Below are positions 8,221 to 17,810 of a stretch of DNA of 42,966 bases, piece after piece. The notes below the pieces were generated by a model, which was not told where the DNA came from, searched no databases, and saw nothing but the letters and a program-made list of their open reading frames with translations. The stretch spans positions 1 to 42,966 of the forward strand of contig CBFGZI010000020.1 of assembly GCA_965653225.1 (NCBI GenBank), read 5' to 3'. The DNA is from JALZDI01 sp965653225 (lineage in GTDB: Bacteria; Actinomycetota; Actinomycetes; Propionibacteriales; Nocardioidaceae). The translations under genes were made by a program, and so were the position numbers. Position 1 is the first letter of the stretch. Each line of letters begins with the position of its first letter.

Positions 8221-8226
8221 ATCATG
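8221..8226 (-). promoter_or_regulatory. Possible -10 element of ispF
   Basis: CATGAT on the minus strand lies six bases before GTG 8214. It departs from TAnnnT at the first base, so it is weaker than the other leaderless candidates in this window. Confidence 0.3.
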
Positions 8227-8309
8227 CCGCACGCCCGGACGGCCGTCGGAACGCGCGCTTTCGCGGTGCTGTTGCCCGGTCCGGTTGGAGCGCGCGCGAG
8301 GATGGAGGT

Positions 8310-9854
8310 ATGAGAGGCCACGTGGGTGGTTCTCGGGGATCTCGAGGCCGTGCGGCACTGGCCGGGGCGGTCAGTGTCGCCGCCGGTCTCGCTGCGGCCC
8401 AGGTGGCCACCGCGCTGCTGGGCCTGGGAACCTCGCCGGTGCTCGCGATCGGCGAGACCGTCATCAGGGTCACACCCGGCGATGTCGCCGAGGCCGCGAT
8501 CTCCGCGGTCGGCCACCTGGACAAGCCGCTTCTCGTCGCCGGCACCGTCGTCGGTGCGCTGCTGCTGGGCGCACTCGCCGGGGTGCTGTCGCTGGTCAGC
8601 CGTGCCCTGGGTCTCGTGCTGCTGGTGGCCATGGGCGCCGTCGGCATCGCGACGGCGATGAACACCGCGGACGCGTCGACCGCCGACGTGATCCCGTCGC
8701 TGGTGGCCGCGCTGATGGCGATGGCCCTGCTCGACTACCTGCTGCGCTGGGCGCAGGCACCGGCGTCGGCGACGCAGCCGGGGCGGGCCGAGGCGGTCGG
8801 TCGCCGGCAGTTCCTCTTCCGGGCCGCCGTGGTCGGCGTCGGCGCGCTGGCGCTGACCGGCGTCGGCCAGGCGCTGGCCGGCGGACGGCGGGCCGTGGAC
8901 GCGGCCCGCAACACCGTGCGCCTGCGGGTGCCGAAGGCGGTCCCGCCGCCCGGGGTGAACGTTCCCGTCAAGGGCGTGGCCCCCTGGATGACGCCGAACG
9001 GGCAGTTCTACCGGATCGACACCGAGCTGGCGGTGCCGCGCCTGCTGCCCCAGGACTGGCGGCTCCGGATCCACGGCATGGTCGACCGCGAGGTCGTGCT
9101 GACCTACGACGACCTGGTCGGCCGCGGGCTGCAGCAGGCCTGGATCACCCTCTGCTGCGTCTCCAACGAGGTCGGCGGCTCGCTGATCTCCAACGCCCAG
9201 TGGTCGGGGGTGCCGCTCGCGGGACTGCTCCAGGAGGCGGGCCCCCAGCCTGGCGCCGACGCCGTGCTGTCGACCTCGGTCGACGGCTGGACGGCGGGCA
9301 CGCCGCTGACGGCGCTGACAGACGGGCGCGCGGCGATGCTGGCGGTGGCGATGAACGGCGCGCCGCTGCCGGTCGAGCACGGCTTCCCGGTGCGGATGGT
9401 GGTCCCCGGGCTGTACGGCTACGTGTCGGCCACCAAGTGGGTCGTCGACCTCGAGGTCACCCGGTTCGCGGACTTCTCGGCGTACTGGACCCAGCGCGGC
9501 TGGTCCGCACACGGGCCGGTGAAGACCGAGTCGCGCATCGACGTGCCGCGCGCCGGCGCCCAGCTGTCCGCCGGACGGGTCGCGGTCGCCGGCATCGCCT
9601 GGGCGCAGCACACCGGCATCGCCAGGGTCGAGGTGCGCATCGACGACGGCGCCTGGCACACCGCGCGGCTCGCCTCGGTGCCCAACGTCGACACCTGGCG
9701 GCAGTGGGCCTTCGCGTGGGACGCGACGCCCGGCCAGCACCGGATCGCCGTACGCGCCACCGACGACTCGGGGTACACGCAGACCGCCGAGCGCGCCGAC
9801 GTCGTCCCGAACGGGGCGACCGGCTGGGACACGATCGTCGTCGACGTCGCCTGA
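8310..9854 (+). CDS. Membrane-anchored molybdopterin-dependent oxidoreductase, sulfite-oxidase family
   Basis: This 514-residue protein has a hydrophobic N-terminal third with several membrane segments (about residues 15-160), then a RRQFLFRAAVVGVG segment that resembles a twin-arginine signal. The extracytoplasmic molybdopterin domain follows (about 215-395). The candidate Mo-ligand is Cys283 in CVSNEVGG, next to the cofactor-binding WSGVPLAGLL. The C-terminal part resembles the Mo-co dimerisation Ig-like domain (VRIDDGAWHTA and similar). The substrate is unknown; sulfite or another small reducible or oxidisable compound is possible. The ATG at 8310 has GGAGG only one base away, so the exact start may be GTG 8322. 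No electron-transfer partner gene is adjacent. Confidence 0.85.
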   Translation: MRGHVGGSRGSRGRAALAGAVSVAAGLAAAQVATALLGLGTSPVLAIGETVIRVTPGDVAEAAISAVGHLDKPLLVAGTVVGALLLGALAGVLSLVSRALGLVLLVAMGAVGIATAMNTADASTADVIPSLVAALMAMALLDYLLRWAQAPASATQPGRAEAVGRRQFLFRAAVVGVGALALTGVGQALAGGRRAVDAARNTVRLRVPKAVPPPGVNVPVKGVAPWMTPNGQFYRIDTELAVPRLLPQDWRLRIHGMVDREVVLTYDDLVGRGLQQAWITLCCVSNEVGGSLISNAQWSGVPLAGLLQEAGPQPGADAVLSTSVDGWTAGTPLTALTDGRAAMLAVAMNGAPLPVEHGFPVRMVVPGLYGYVSATKWVVDLEVTRFADFSAYWTQRGWSAHGPVKTESRIDVPRAGAQLSAGRVAVAGIAWAQHTGIARVEVRIDDGAWHTARLASVPNVDTWRQWAFAWDATPGQHRIAVRATDDSGYTQTAERADVVPNGATGWDTIVVDVA

Positions 9855-9860
9855 CGCGCC

Positions 9861-10565
9861 CTACCCGGCGCGGGCGGCCGACAGCAGCCGTCGCCGCTGG
9901 TCCGCCGGCAGGCGCCCGAGCAGCGAGAGCAGCTCCGGCCACATCCGGGTACGACGCCGCGCCCAGCCGACCATCAGCAGCAGCCGCTCCTCGGGCAGCA
10001 CCATCGTGAGCCGGTGCAGTGCGTGGGCGTCGGTGACCCGTAGCGCCACCTGCACCAGCGTCTCGGGGTCCTCGAGCGCGTCCACGACCGCCACGACCTG
10101 CTCGTCGTCGAGGGCGCCGACGACCTCGGCCATCGTGTTGTAGTCCTCGCGCTCGGCCAGCACCGAGGCGACGCGCACGATCATCTCGGCCGGCAGCCGG
10201 ACGAGCACGGGCTCGGAGAGCAGCGGGGACAGGTAGGAGGAGACGTCGGCGACGTACTCGACCGACATCCGCTGCGCCATCTCGGCGGCCTGCGCGGGCG
10301 GTAGCGACGCCACCACCCCGGCGGACACGCGGGGCGGCAGCATCCGCTGCGCCAGCGGCGCGGTCAGCCTCATCGGCAGCAGCCGGCTCGCCGAGGCGAT
10401 GCGCGCGTACGTCGTCTGGTGGTCGCTGTAAAGCCGGTCTGCCATCGCCAGCCGCAGCAGCCGGATCTCGACGGCGGAGAACCGGCGCAGGAAGTGCACC
10501 TCCTGCGTCGTGCACCGCAGCAGCCGCGCGAGCCGCTCCAGCTCGGCGGTGACCCCGATGCTCAC
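9861..10565 (-). CDS. Hypothetical helical protein, last gene of the C39-peptidase unit
   Basis: This 234-residue soluble, alpha-helical protein is rich in Leu, Arg and Ala, with no signal peptide or membrane segment. It is built of repeated short helices such as VGALDDEQVVAVVDALEDP and MVLPEERLLLMVGWA. These recall the N-terminal helical repeats of MgtE-type proteins, but I cannot assign the family. It starts at GTG 10565, overlapping the stop of the preceding 75-residue gene by GTGA, so translational coupling is likely. Function is unknown; it is probably linked to the peptidase or the small protein upstream. Confidence 0.7.
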   Translation of the reverse strand: MSIGVTAELERLARLLRCTTQEVHFLRRFSAVEIRLLRLAMADRLYSDHQTTYARIASASRLLPMRLTAPLAQRMLPPRVSAGVVASLPPAQAAEMAQRMSVEYVADVSSYLSPLLSEPVLVRLPAEMIVRVASVLAEREDYNTMAEVVGALDDEQVVAVVDALEDPETLVQVALRVTDAHALHRLTMVLPEERLLLMVGWARRRTRMWPELLSLLGRLPADQRRRLLSAARAG

Positions 10566-10789
10566 CGGGCGCCCCGGTGCAGCGCCTTGCGGACGCGCCC
10601 GCGCACCCCCGGCGGGATGGCGCCGACCATCGCGTCCACCGCGGTCGAGACGTCCGCGGCCTCCACCGCACGCGCCTCGGCCAGCAGCCGGTGCAGCCGC
10701 GTGCCCTCCTGGGGAGACAGCGAGTCGATCAGGAGCGCGGCGCCCTCCTCCGGCTCGAGCTCCTCGTGCAGCCCGTCTACGCCGTTCAC
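10562..10789 (-). CDS. Small hypothetical protein (75 aa), middle gene of the C39-peptidase unit
   Basis: An acidic N-terminal half (GLHEELEPEEGAALL) is followed by a basic tail (RGRVRKALHRGAR). It has no signal peptide. It starts at ATG 10789, overlapping the peptidase stop by ATGA, and ends overlapping the next gene by GTGA, so the three ORFs are tightly coupled. The same-strand overlaps on both sides are the main reason to believe it. Function is not recognised. Confidence 0.65.
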   Translation of the reverse strand: MNGVDGLHEELEPEEGAALLIDSLSPQEGTRLHRLLAEARAVEAADVSTAVDAMVGAIPPGVRGRVRKALHRGAR

Positions 10790-12138
10790 CAGTTCGCCTC
10801 CGCCGTACGCCGCGGCAGCCTCTTGCCCGGGGGACGGATCACATAGACCAGGCCGCCGGAGCCGCCGATCCAGGCATCGGCGAACTGACCGCGTCGGTAG
10901 ACCCTACGGACGCCGCGGTCGGTACGGGCCGCAGGGTCGTTGACGACGACCCGGCCGGTCCGGGTGAATCCGCGGATCACCAGCAGGTGTCCGTCGGTGG
11001 AGGAGATCGGCGCGCCGTCGAGCTGGCCGGGGCCGAACTTGATGGAGGCGACGAGGGGGATGCCGGCCTTGATGAACCGCTCGGCCTCGCGCAGCGACCG
11101 CAGCCGGGTGACGAACGAGTCGGTCCGGAAGCGGTTGGCGTACGCGGCGTTGAACGGCCAGTTGCCGGTTCCGTGGAAGCCGTAGTCGTAGGTCGACCTG
11201 GCGGCGTAGTCGACGTCGGGGTTGCGGTGCCCCGCCGGGATCCAGCGCATCGCGCGCGGTCGCGGGCCCCGGCCCCAGAACCGCAGCACCATCGTCGTCG
11301 AGGTCGGGCTGCACCAGGCCTCGCCGCCTCCGCCCCACTGCGGGAAGTGGCCGCGGTGGATCATCTGCGAGCGACGCGGGACCGCCAGCACCCGGGTGGC
11401 CCGCATGGTGGTGCGGGTCGTAGGCGGGTTGCCGCCGGGCAGCCGCGACACCATCGCCCCCAGCCCCTGCACCTGCGGAGTGCGGGAGGTGCCCGCACGC
11501 CGGAGCAGGGTGATCCGCACCTGCCAGCGGGTCAGCTTGGCGCGGCCCCGGCTGCGCAGCGTGTCGACCGCGACGGAGGTGAGGTCGTCGGGCTGGCTGC
11601 CCAGGGTGCGGCGGTGGAAGCCGCGGTCGTAGGAGGCCCAGTTGCCGAGCGTGTCCCAGCTCGACCGCCGGCCCCCTGGGGTGCGTACGCGCATCTGCAC
11701 GCCGACCCAGGTGCCGTGCGGGGTCGAGGCGTCCCAGGACGCGACCGCCTCGGTGAGGCCGAAGCCGGGGCGGACCCACGGCGAGGTCCACCGGCCCAGC
11801 TGGTAGCGGGTGCCCCCGTAGCGGCGCGACCCGACCGGACGGCCGATCCGCAGCCCCGCCCGGGTCACCACCACGCCCGCGCGCTGTCCGTGCCGGAGGC
11901 TGCGCGGGGACGACCAGTGACGGTAGGAGATGTGCCGTACGGCCCGGGCCCGCAGGCTCTGGGCCTGGACGGCGGACGCGGACGTGGTCGCGGCGGTGAG
12001 CGCGACACCGCCCGACGGGGCGGCAGCGCCGGACGCGCCGGCCGCGCCGGTGGTGGCGAGCGTCCCGGCTAGCAGGGCCCCCACGACCGGAGCGGTGACC
12101 GACGCGGCGAACCTGACGGTGAGTCTTCGCGTGGACAC
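10786..12138 (-). CDS. Secreted C39-like cysteine peptidase family protein
   Basis: This 450-residue exported protein has an N-terminal signal peptide (VRFAASVTAPVVGALLAG). A roughly 200-residue middle region follows, with RRYGGTRYQLGRWTSPWV and other carbohydrate-binding-like beta features, then a C-terminal peptidase_C39_2 type domain. The likely catalytic triad is Cys276 in EAWCSPTSTTMVLRFWG, His384 in TDGHLLVIRGF and Asp401 in VVVNDPAA. It is probably an extracytoplasmic protease or transglutaminase-like hydrolase; the substrate is unknown. The start is GTG 12138 with TATCTT six bases upstream. The same frame stays open far upstream across cysS, but that is a shadow. It heads a three-gene unit. 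Confidence 0.85.
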   Translation of the reverse strand: MSTRRLTVRFAASVTAPVVGALLAGTLATTGAAGASGAAAPSGGVALTAATTSASAVQAQSLRARAVRHISYRHWSSPRSLRHGQRAGVVVTRAGLRIGRPVGSRRYGGTRYQLGRWTSPWVRPGFGLTEAVASWDASTPHGTWVGVQMRVRTPGGRRSSWDTLGNWASYDRGFHRRTLGSQPDDLTSVAVDTLRSRGRAKLTRWQVRITLLRRAGTSRTPQVQGLGAMVSRLPGGNPPTTRTTMRATRVLAVPRRSQMIHRGHFPQWGGGGEAWCSPTSTTMVLRFWGRGPRPRAMRWIPAGHRNPDVDYAARSTYDYGFHGTGNWPFNAAYANRFRTDSFVTRLRSLREAERFIKAGIPLVASIKFGPGQLDGAPISSTDGHLLVIRGFTRTGRVVVNDPAARTDRGVRRVYRRGQFADAWIGGSGGLVYVIRPPGKRLPRRTAEANW

Positions 12139-12144
12139 CTGCCG

Positions 12145-12150
12145 AAGATA
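12145..12150 (-). promoter_or_regulatory. Putative -10 element of the C39-peptidase unit (leaderless)
   Basis: TATCTT on the minus strand is followed by six bases and then GTG 12138, with no Shine-Dalgarno sequence. The gap to the divergent cysS is 78 bases. Confidence 0.5.
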
Positions 12151-12204
12151 ACCGCCGATCGCGGTGGAAGGTAGGCAAACACGGGAAGGCCGGCCCCTCC
12201 TCGA

Positions 12205-12210
12205 TACGCT
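12205..12210 (+). promoter_or_regulatory. Putative -10 element of cysS (leaderless)
   Basis: TACGCT is followed by six bases and then GTG 12217. No Shine-Dalgarno sequence precedes the start. Confidence 0.5.
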
Positions 12211-12216
12211 GGCCGG

Positions 12217-13638
12217 GTGACTCTGAGGCTCTACGACACCGCGGCCCGGCGTGTGCGGGAGTTCGTCCCGCTGCACGAGGGGCGGGCGGGCGTCTACGTC
12301 TGTGGTCTGACCGTGCAGTCGGAGCCGCACGTGGGGCACATCCGGTCCGGCGTGTGCTTCGACGTGCTCCGCCGCTGGCTGTCGTACCGCGGCTACGACG
12401 TCACCTACATCCGCAACGTCACCGACATCGACGACAAGATCCTGGTCAAGTCGGAGGAGGAGGGCCGGCCCTGGTGGGCGCACGCCTACCGCTACGAGCG
12501 GCAGGTCACCTGGGCCTACGAGGTGCTCGGCTGCCTGCCGCCGACGTACGAGCCCCGCGCCACCGGTCACATCACCGAGATGGTCGAGCTCGTGCAGGAC
12601 CTCGTCGACCGCGGGCCCGGCTACCCGGCCGCCGACGGGTCGGGCGACGTCTACTTCGACGTGCGGTCGTGGCCGTCGTACGGCGAGCTCTCCGGCCAGC
12701 GTGTCGACGAGATGCAGGACGCCGCCGACGCGGACCCGCGCGGCAAGCGCGACCCGCGCGACTTCGCGCTGTGGAAGGGACACAAGCCCGACGAACCGGG
12801 CACCGCCTCCTGGCCCACCCCGTGGGGCCGCGGCCGTCCCGGCTGGCACCTTGAGTGCTCGGCGATGGCGGGCAAGTACCTCGGCGCGGAGTTCGACATC
12901 CACGGCGGCGGGATCGACCTGCAGTTCCCGCACCACGAGAACGAGATCGCGCAGGCGCGTGCCGCCGGCAGGCCGTTCGCCCGCTACTGGATGCACAACG
13001 CCTGGATCACCACCTCCGGCGAGAAGATGAGCAAGTCGCTGGGCAACTCGCTGATGGTGCCCGCCGTGCTGCAACGGGTCCGCCCGGTCGAGCTGCGCTT
13101 CTACCTGGTGGCGATGCACTACCGCTCGCACGTGGAGTTCTCGTTCGAGGCCCTGGACGAGGTCGCCGCGTCTTTCCGCCGCATCGAGGGGTACGTGACG
13201 CGAGCGACCGAGGTCACGGGCGGTGTCGACCCGACGGACTCGCCCCTGTGCGCCGAGTTCGTCGAGGCCATGGACGACGACCTCGGCACCCCCGCCGCGG
13301 TCGCCGCCATCCACGACTGCGTGCACGAGGGCAACAAGCTCCTCGAAGCCGGCGACTCGGCGTCGCTGCGCGGCAACTTGGCGGCCGTACGCGGCATGCT
13401 CGGTGTGCTCGGGGTCGACCCGCTCGACAGCCGGTGGACCGGCTCGACCGGCTCCGACACCTCGGCCCGGCTGCACGACGCGCTCGACGTGCTCGTCAAG
13501 ACGCTGCTCGAGCAGCGGCAGCAGGCGCGTGCCGCGCGCGACTTCGCCGCCGCCGACGCGATCCGCGACCAGCTGCGCGCCGCCGGCATCGACGTCGAGG
13601 ACACGTCGTCGGGTCCGCGCTGGGCCCTGGAGAGCTGA
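12217..13638 (+). CDS. cysS: Cysteinyl-tRNA synthetase
   Basis: This 473-residue class I aminoacyl-tRNA synthetase charges tRNA-Cys. The HIGH motif is PHVGHIRSG, and the KMSKS loop is GEKMSKSLGN. Zinc-site and cysteine-pocket residues are seen in VYVCGLTVQ, GWHLECSAMA and DIHGGGIDLQFPHHENE. The C-terminal anticodon-binding domain is complete. Length (over 460) and the C-terminal domain point to CysS rather than the mycothiol ligase MshC, which is shorter. It starts at GTG 12217. rlmB follows 14 bases later, the usual actinobacterial order. Confidence 0.96.
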   Translation: MTLRLYDTAARRVREFVPLHEGRAGVYVCGLTVQSEPHVGHIRSGVCFDVLRRWLSYRGYDVTYIRNVTDIDDKILVKSEEEGRPWWAHAYRYERQVTWAYEVLGCLPPTYEPRATGHITEMVELVQDLVDRGPGYPAADGSGDVYFDVRSWPSYGELSGQRVDEMQDAADADPRGKRDPRDFALWKGHKPDEPGTASWPTPWGRGRPGWHLECSAMAGKYLGAEFDIHGGGIDLQFPHHENEIAQARAAGRPFARYWMHNAWITTSGEKMSKSLGNSLMVPAVLQRVRPVELRFYLVAMHYRSHVEFSFEALDEVAASFRRIEGYVTRATEVTGGVDPTDSPLCAEFVEAMDDDLGTPAAVAAIHDCVHEGNKLLEAGDSASLRGNLAAVRGMLGVLGVDPLDSRWTGSTGSDTSARLHDALDVLVKTLLEQRQQARAARDFAAADAIRDQLRAAGIDVEDTSSGPRWALES

Positions 13639-13652
13639 CGGTCCCGGGCAGA

Positions 13653-14604
13653 ATGGCAGGCAACAGCAAGCGCCAGGGCGCGGTCCGGCGCAGTGCCAAG
13701 GGCAACCCCCCCGCGGGCTCCGGCGGCCGCCGTCGACGCGGCCTGGAGGGCAAGGGACCGACACCCAAGGCCAAGGACCGTGTCGGTCACGTCGCCAACA
13801 GGCGAGCCCGGAAAGCCGAGGCACGACGACCCAAGCGCGGTGGCGGCGCGAGGAAGCGGACCGGCGCGGAGTGGGTGATCGGCCGCAACTCCGTCGTGGA
13901 GGCGCTGGCGGCGGCCGTGCCGGTCGCGAAGATGTACGTCGCCGAGGGCGCCGAGCGCGACACCCGGCTGGCGGACGCGTTGCGGCTCGCCGCCGAACGC
14001 GGGCTGCCGATGCTGGAGGCACCGCGCGCCGAGCTCGACCGGCTCACCGCCAGCACCGCGCACCAGGGGCTCGCGCTGCAGGTCCCGCCGTACGAGTACG
14101 CCTCGCCCGACGAGCTGGTCGAGGACGCCCGCGACTCGGGGGCGCCGCCGCTGGTCGTCGCGCTCGACGGCGTCACCGACCCGCGCAACCTCGGTGCCAT
14201 CGTGCGGTCGGCGGCCGCGTTCGGCGCACACGGCGTGGTCGTGCCGGCGCGCCGCGGGGATGACCGCGAGCGCGTGGAAGACCTCGGCCGGCGCCGCGGC
14301 TCGGGTCCCGGTCGCGAAGGCGGTGAACCTGAGCCGGCAGCTGAAGGCGTACGCCGACGCGGGCCTGGTCGTCGCCGGCCTCGACGCCGACGGCGACGTG
14401 GCGCTGAGCGAGTTCGACCGGGCCGACGAGGGCCTGGTGCTGGTCGTCGGCTCGGAGGGCAAGGGCCTGTCGCGACTGGTGCGCGAGCACTGCGACGTTC
14501 TCGTCGGCATCCCGATGGCGCACGACACCGAGTCGCTCAACGCCGGGATCGCCGCCGGCGTCGCGCTCTACGAGATCGCCCGCCGTCGAGCCGTGCTCGG
14601 GTAG
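13653..14604 (+). pseudogene. rlmB: 23S rRNA 2'-O-methyltransferase RlmB, interrupted by a frameshift
   Basis: The reading frame from ATG 13653 gives a basic, disordered N-terminus and then WVIGRNSVVEALAA, the L30e-like substrate-binding domain, and DGVTDPRNLGAIVRSAAAFG. It leaves the family frame at about 14247-14260. The rest of the SPOUT methyltransferase is read in the next frame: AAGMTASAWKTSAGAAARV, the knot motifs VGSEGKGLSRLV and IPMAHDTESLNAG, ending at 14604. A normal protein would be about 318 residues. The site sits in a CGCGCCGCGGGG tract, and restoring one GCCGC copy (5 bases) would give the usual RRAAGMTA sequence. This is either a true mutation or a sequence error. As written, the first frame runs on to a stop at 14612 without the SAM-binding knot. 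Confidence 0.85.
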
Positions 14605-14779
14605 CCAGGTAGTGCCAACGTCGACGCTTCGTCCCCGCGTGGCGCCGACCCGTCATAACGTCCGGTTACGTGGCGCGTGGTCCCTTCCCACGGGTCATGA
14701 GCCTCGGGGAGTGGCCACAAGACCCGGGTACATGGCTTGTGGTCGCCCGGCGGCGCGACCGGACTCTGCCCCAGCCGCC

Positions 14780-14785
14780 TACGAT
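14780..14785 (+). promoter_or_regulatory. Putative -10 element of the acyl-CoA dehydrogenase gene (leaderless)
   Basis: TACGAT is followed by six bases and then ATG 14792. About 110-130 bases upstream in the same gap lies a small inverted motif TAAC-N5-GTTA (near 14655-14667). Confidence 0.5.
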
Positions 14786-14791
14786 GCGGCC

Positions 14792-15949
<1,158 letters not shown>

Positions 15950-15964
15950 CGAGCGGTCATCTTG

Positions 15965-15984
15965 CTGTCCCGGGAACATGACAG
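15965..15984 (+). terminator. Weak stem-loop terminator after the acyl-CoA dehydrogenase
   Basis: CTGTC (15965-15969) can pair with GACAG (15980-15984) across a ten-base loop, followed by a T-rich stretch (TTTCGTGTTTT). The stem is only five pairs, so this is tentative. Confidence 0.3.
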
Positions 15985-16063
15985 TTTCGTGTTTTCCGGT
16001 GGGCGAGCGGCGTCCGCTCCTACGGTTGGCCTCTGAAACCTTTCCGACTCAGGGGGTACCCTC

Positions 16064-16555
16064 ATGCGTCTTCGTCTCATCGCCGCTGCCGCGGCCATCC
16101 CAGTCGTCTGTCTCGCCGGCCACGCGTCTCTGGCCACCGCGGGCGGCGTTCCGACCTGCCACGGCCACAAGGCCACGATCGTCGGAACGTCAGCGGCCGA
16201 CGTCATCCACGGCACGCCGCACACCGACGTGATCGCCGCCCTCGGTGGTAACGACGTCGTGCGGTCCGGGAACTCACACGACATCGTCTGTGGGGGCGCC
16301 GGGGCCGACCACATCTCCGGGGGCGGCGGCGACGACGTCGTGCTCGGCAAGGGCGGTGCGGACACGCTGCACGGCAAGGGCGGCGACGACATGCTCAGCG
16401 GCGGTGCCGCCGACGACCGTCTCACCGGCGGCAGCGGGAACGACGACCTCAAGGGCGCCGGCGGTGACGACCGGCTGAACGGCGGAAGCGGCCACGACAC
16501 GGAGCTCGGCGAGGCCGGCGACGACCACTGCGCCGGAACCTGCAACGACGGCTGA
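16064..16555 (+). CDS. Small secreted RTX/hemolysin-type calcium-binding protein
   Basis: This 163-residue protein has a signal peptide (MRLRLIAAAAAIPVVCLAG, cleavage near residue 26). The rest is largely glycine/aspartate nonapeptide repeats of the GGxGxDxxx type, for example GGGGDDVVL, GKGGDDMLS, GGSGNDDLK and GAGGDDRLN, from about residue 55 to 155. Such repeats form calcium-loaded beta-rolls outside the cell. It has two N-terminal and two C-terminal cysteines (CAGTC) that may form disulfides. No catalytic domain is attached, and no type I secretion genes lie nearby, so it is probably a Sec-exported structural or calcium-binding protein. The ATG has AGGGGG just upstream. Confidence 0.88.
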   Translation: MRLRLIAAAAAIPVVCLAGHASLATAGGVPTCHGHKATIVGTSAADVIHGTPHTDVIAALGGNDVVRSGNSHDIVCGGAGADHISGGGGDDVVLGKGGADTLHGKGGDDMLSGGAADDRLTGGSGNDDLKGAGGDDRLNGGSGHDTELGEAGDDHCAGTCNDG

Positions 16556-16563
16556 TCGGCAGT

Positions 16564-17796
16564 TCAGCGTAGGAGCTCGGCCTCGTCGGGCGGCGGCGGA
16601 GGTGTGACCTCGGTGTCTGGCTTCTGGGTCAGCACGCGGTCCACGTAGTCGCGGGCCGTCTCGAACAGGTCGAGCTCCTCGTCGAACTCCTTGTTGCGGT
16701 ACCAGCGGTGTTCGAGGATCTCGTGGAACACCTCCGCGGGCTCGAGCTTGCCCCGCTGCTCGGGCGGCACCGAGCGCACCACCGGCTCGAACGCCTCGGT
16801 CAGCCACCGGTGCGCGATCACGCTGTCGTCCTCGTTCTGGATGTCGTGGTGTGCGGCGAACGCGTCCATGTCGTTGAGCAGCCGCCGCGCCTGGTTCTCC
16901 TCCACATCGAGGCCGGTCAGCGACTGCAGCCGCCGCCGGTGGTGGCCGGCGTCGACGACCTTGGGCTGGATGCGCATCGTGGCACCGTCCCAGTCGGTGA
17001 CGATGTCGAGCTCGTCGACGTCGAAGCCGATGTCGTTGAGCCGGTGGATGCGCCGCTCGATCCGCCACATCTCGTCGGGATGGAACTCCTCCGGTGCGGT
17101 CAGCTCCGACCACAGGGCGTCGTACCGCTTGCCGAGGAGCTCGACGATCTCGTGCGCATCCACGGACTCCTCGAGGTAGCCGCCGGCCTGCAGGTCCAGG
17201 ATCTCGGCGAACACGTTGGACGTGGCGATCTCCAGGTCGTGGGCGCGCTGCCCGTTCGACAGCGACTCGTGCAGCTCGCCGGTCTCGGCGTCGACCAGGT
17301 AGGCCGCGAACGCGCCCGCGCTGGGACGGAACAGGGTGTTCGACAGCGAGCAGTCGCCCCAGAAGAACCCCGCCAGGTGCAGCCGGTTCAGCAGCACGAC
17401 CAGGGCGTCGACCAGACGCACCATCGACGCTGTCGGCAGCCCCTGCGAGAACATCGCGCGGTACGGCATCGAGAACGTCAGGTGCCGCGTGACCAGGGCC
17501 GGCTCGATCGGCTCACCGTCCTCGTCGACGCGGCCGGTCACCACGCCCATCGGCTCCACCGCGGGCTCGCCGAGCCGGCGGAGCTCGCGCAGGGTGCGGT
17601 ACTCCCGCAGCGCGATGGGCTCCCGGGTCTCCTTGACCGCGTACACCTGGCCGGACAGCTGCACGAACCGCACCACGTGCCGGGAGATGCCCCGCGGCAG
17701 TGGCACGACATGCTCGACCCAGTCCTCGAGCGGGAGGCTCCAGGGCAGCGTCATCAGCGCCGGATCAGGCCGCGTGGCCACGATCTGCAAGGGCAT
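16564..17796 (-). CDS. DUF4032 protein, kinase-like fold
   Basis: This 410-residue actinobacterial protein has an N-terminal half resembling a lipopolysaccharide-kinase/protein-kinase-like fold: VYAVKETREPIALREYRTLREL carries a putative Lys, and LAGFFWGDCSLSNTLF resembles a catalytic HxDxxxxN loop in altered form. The DUF4032 C-terminal half includes DIVTDWDGATMRIQPKVV and EVFHEILEHRWY. It ends in a proline/acid-rich tail. The substrate is unknown. It lies 11 bases after soxR on the same strand. A TAGGCT hexamer eight bases before ATG 17796 overlaps the soxR stop and suggests separate transcription as well. Confidence 0.82.
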   Translation of the reverse strand: MPLQIVATRPDPALMTLPWSLPLEDWVEHVVPLPRGISRHVVRFVQLSGQVYAVKETREPIALREYRTLRELRRLGEPAVEPMGVVTGRVDEDGEPIEPALVTRHLTFSMPYRAMFSQGLPTASMVRLVDALVVLLNRLHLAGFFWGDCSLSNTLFRPSAGAFAAYLVDAETGELHESLSNGQRAHDLEIATSNVFAEILDLQAGGYLEESVDAHEIVELLGKRYDALWSELTAPEEFHPDEMWRIERRIHRLNDIGFDVDELDIVTDWDGATMRIQPKVVDAGHHRRRLQSLTGLDVEENQARRLLNDMDAFAAHHDIQNEDDSVIAHRWLTEAFEPVVRSVPPEQRGKLEPAEVFHEILEHRWYRNKEFDEELDLFETARDYVDRVLTQKPDTEVTPPPPPDEAELLR

Positions 17797-17804
17797 GGCG
17801 GACG

Positions 17805-17810
17805 AGCCTA
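17805..17810 (-). promoter_or_regulatory. Possible -10 element of the DUF4032 gene
   Basis: TAGGCT on the minus strand overlaps the last codons of soxR and lies eight bases before ATG 17796. Confidence 0.35.

Noticed and set aside
7790..10009. A 739-codon plus-strand frame over the molybdopterin oxidoreductase region
   Set aside because: It is a GC-driven shadow: extremely Arg/Gly-rich with no family signal, while the frame 8310-9854 encodes a clear molybdopterin oxidoreductase.
10786..14022. Extension of the C39-peptidase frame upstream through cysS and rlmB (1078 codons)
   Set aside because: cysS is unmistakable on the opposite strand there. The peptidase has a signal peptide starting at 12138 and a -10 hexamer before it.
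14194..14604. A separate small methyltransferase gene
   Set aside because: It is the C-terminal part of rlmB in the other frame after the frameshift, not an independent gene; its first 20 residues do not fit the family.
14655..14667. TAAC-N5-GTTA motif before the acyl-CoA dehydrogenase as a KstR site
   Set aside because: The spacing between half-sites is five, not the two of the KstR pattern. It may be another regulator's site or chance.
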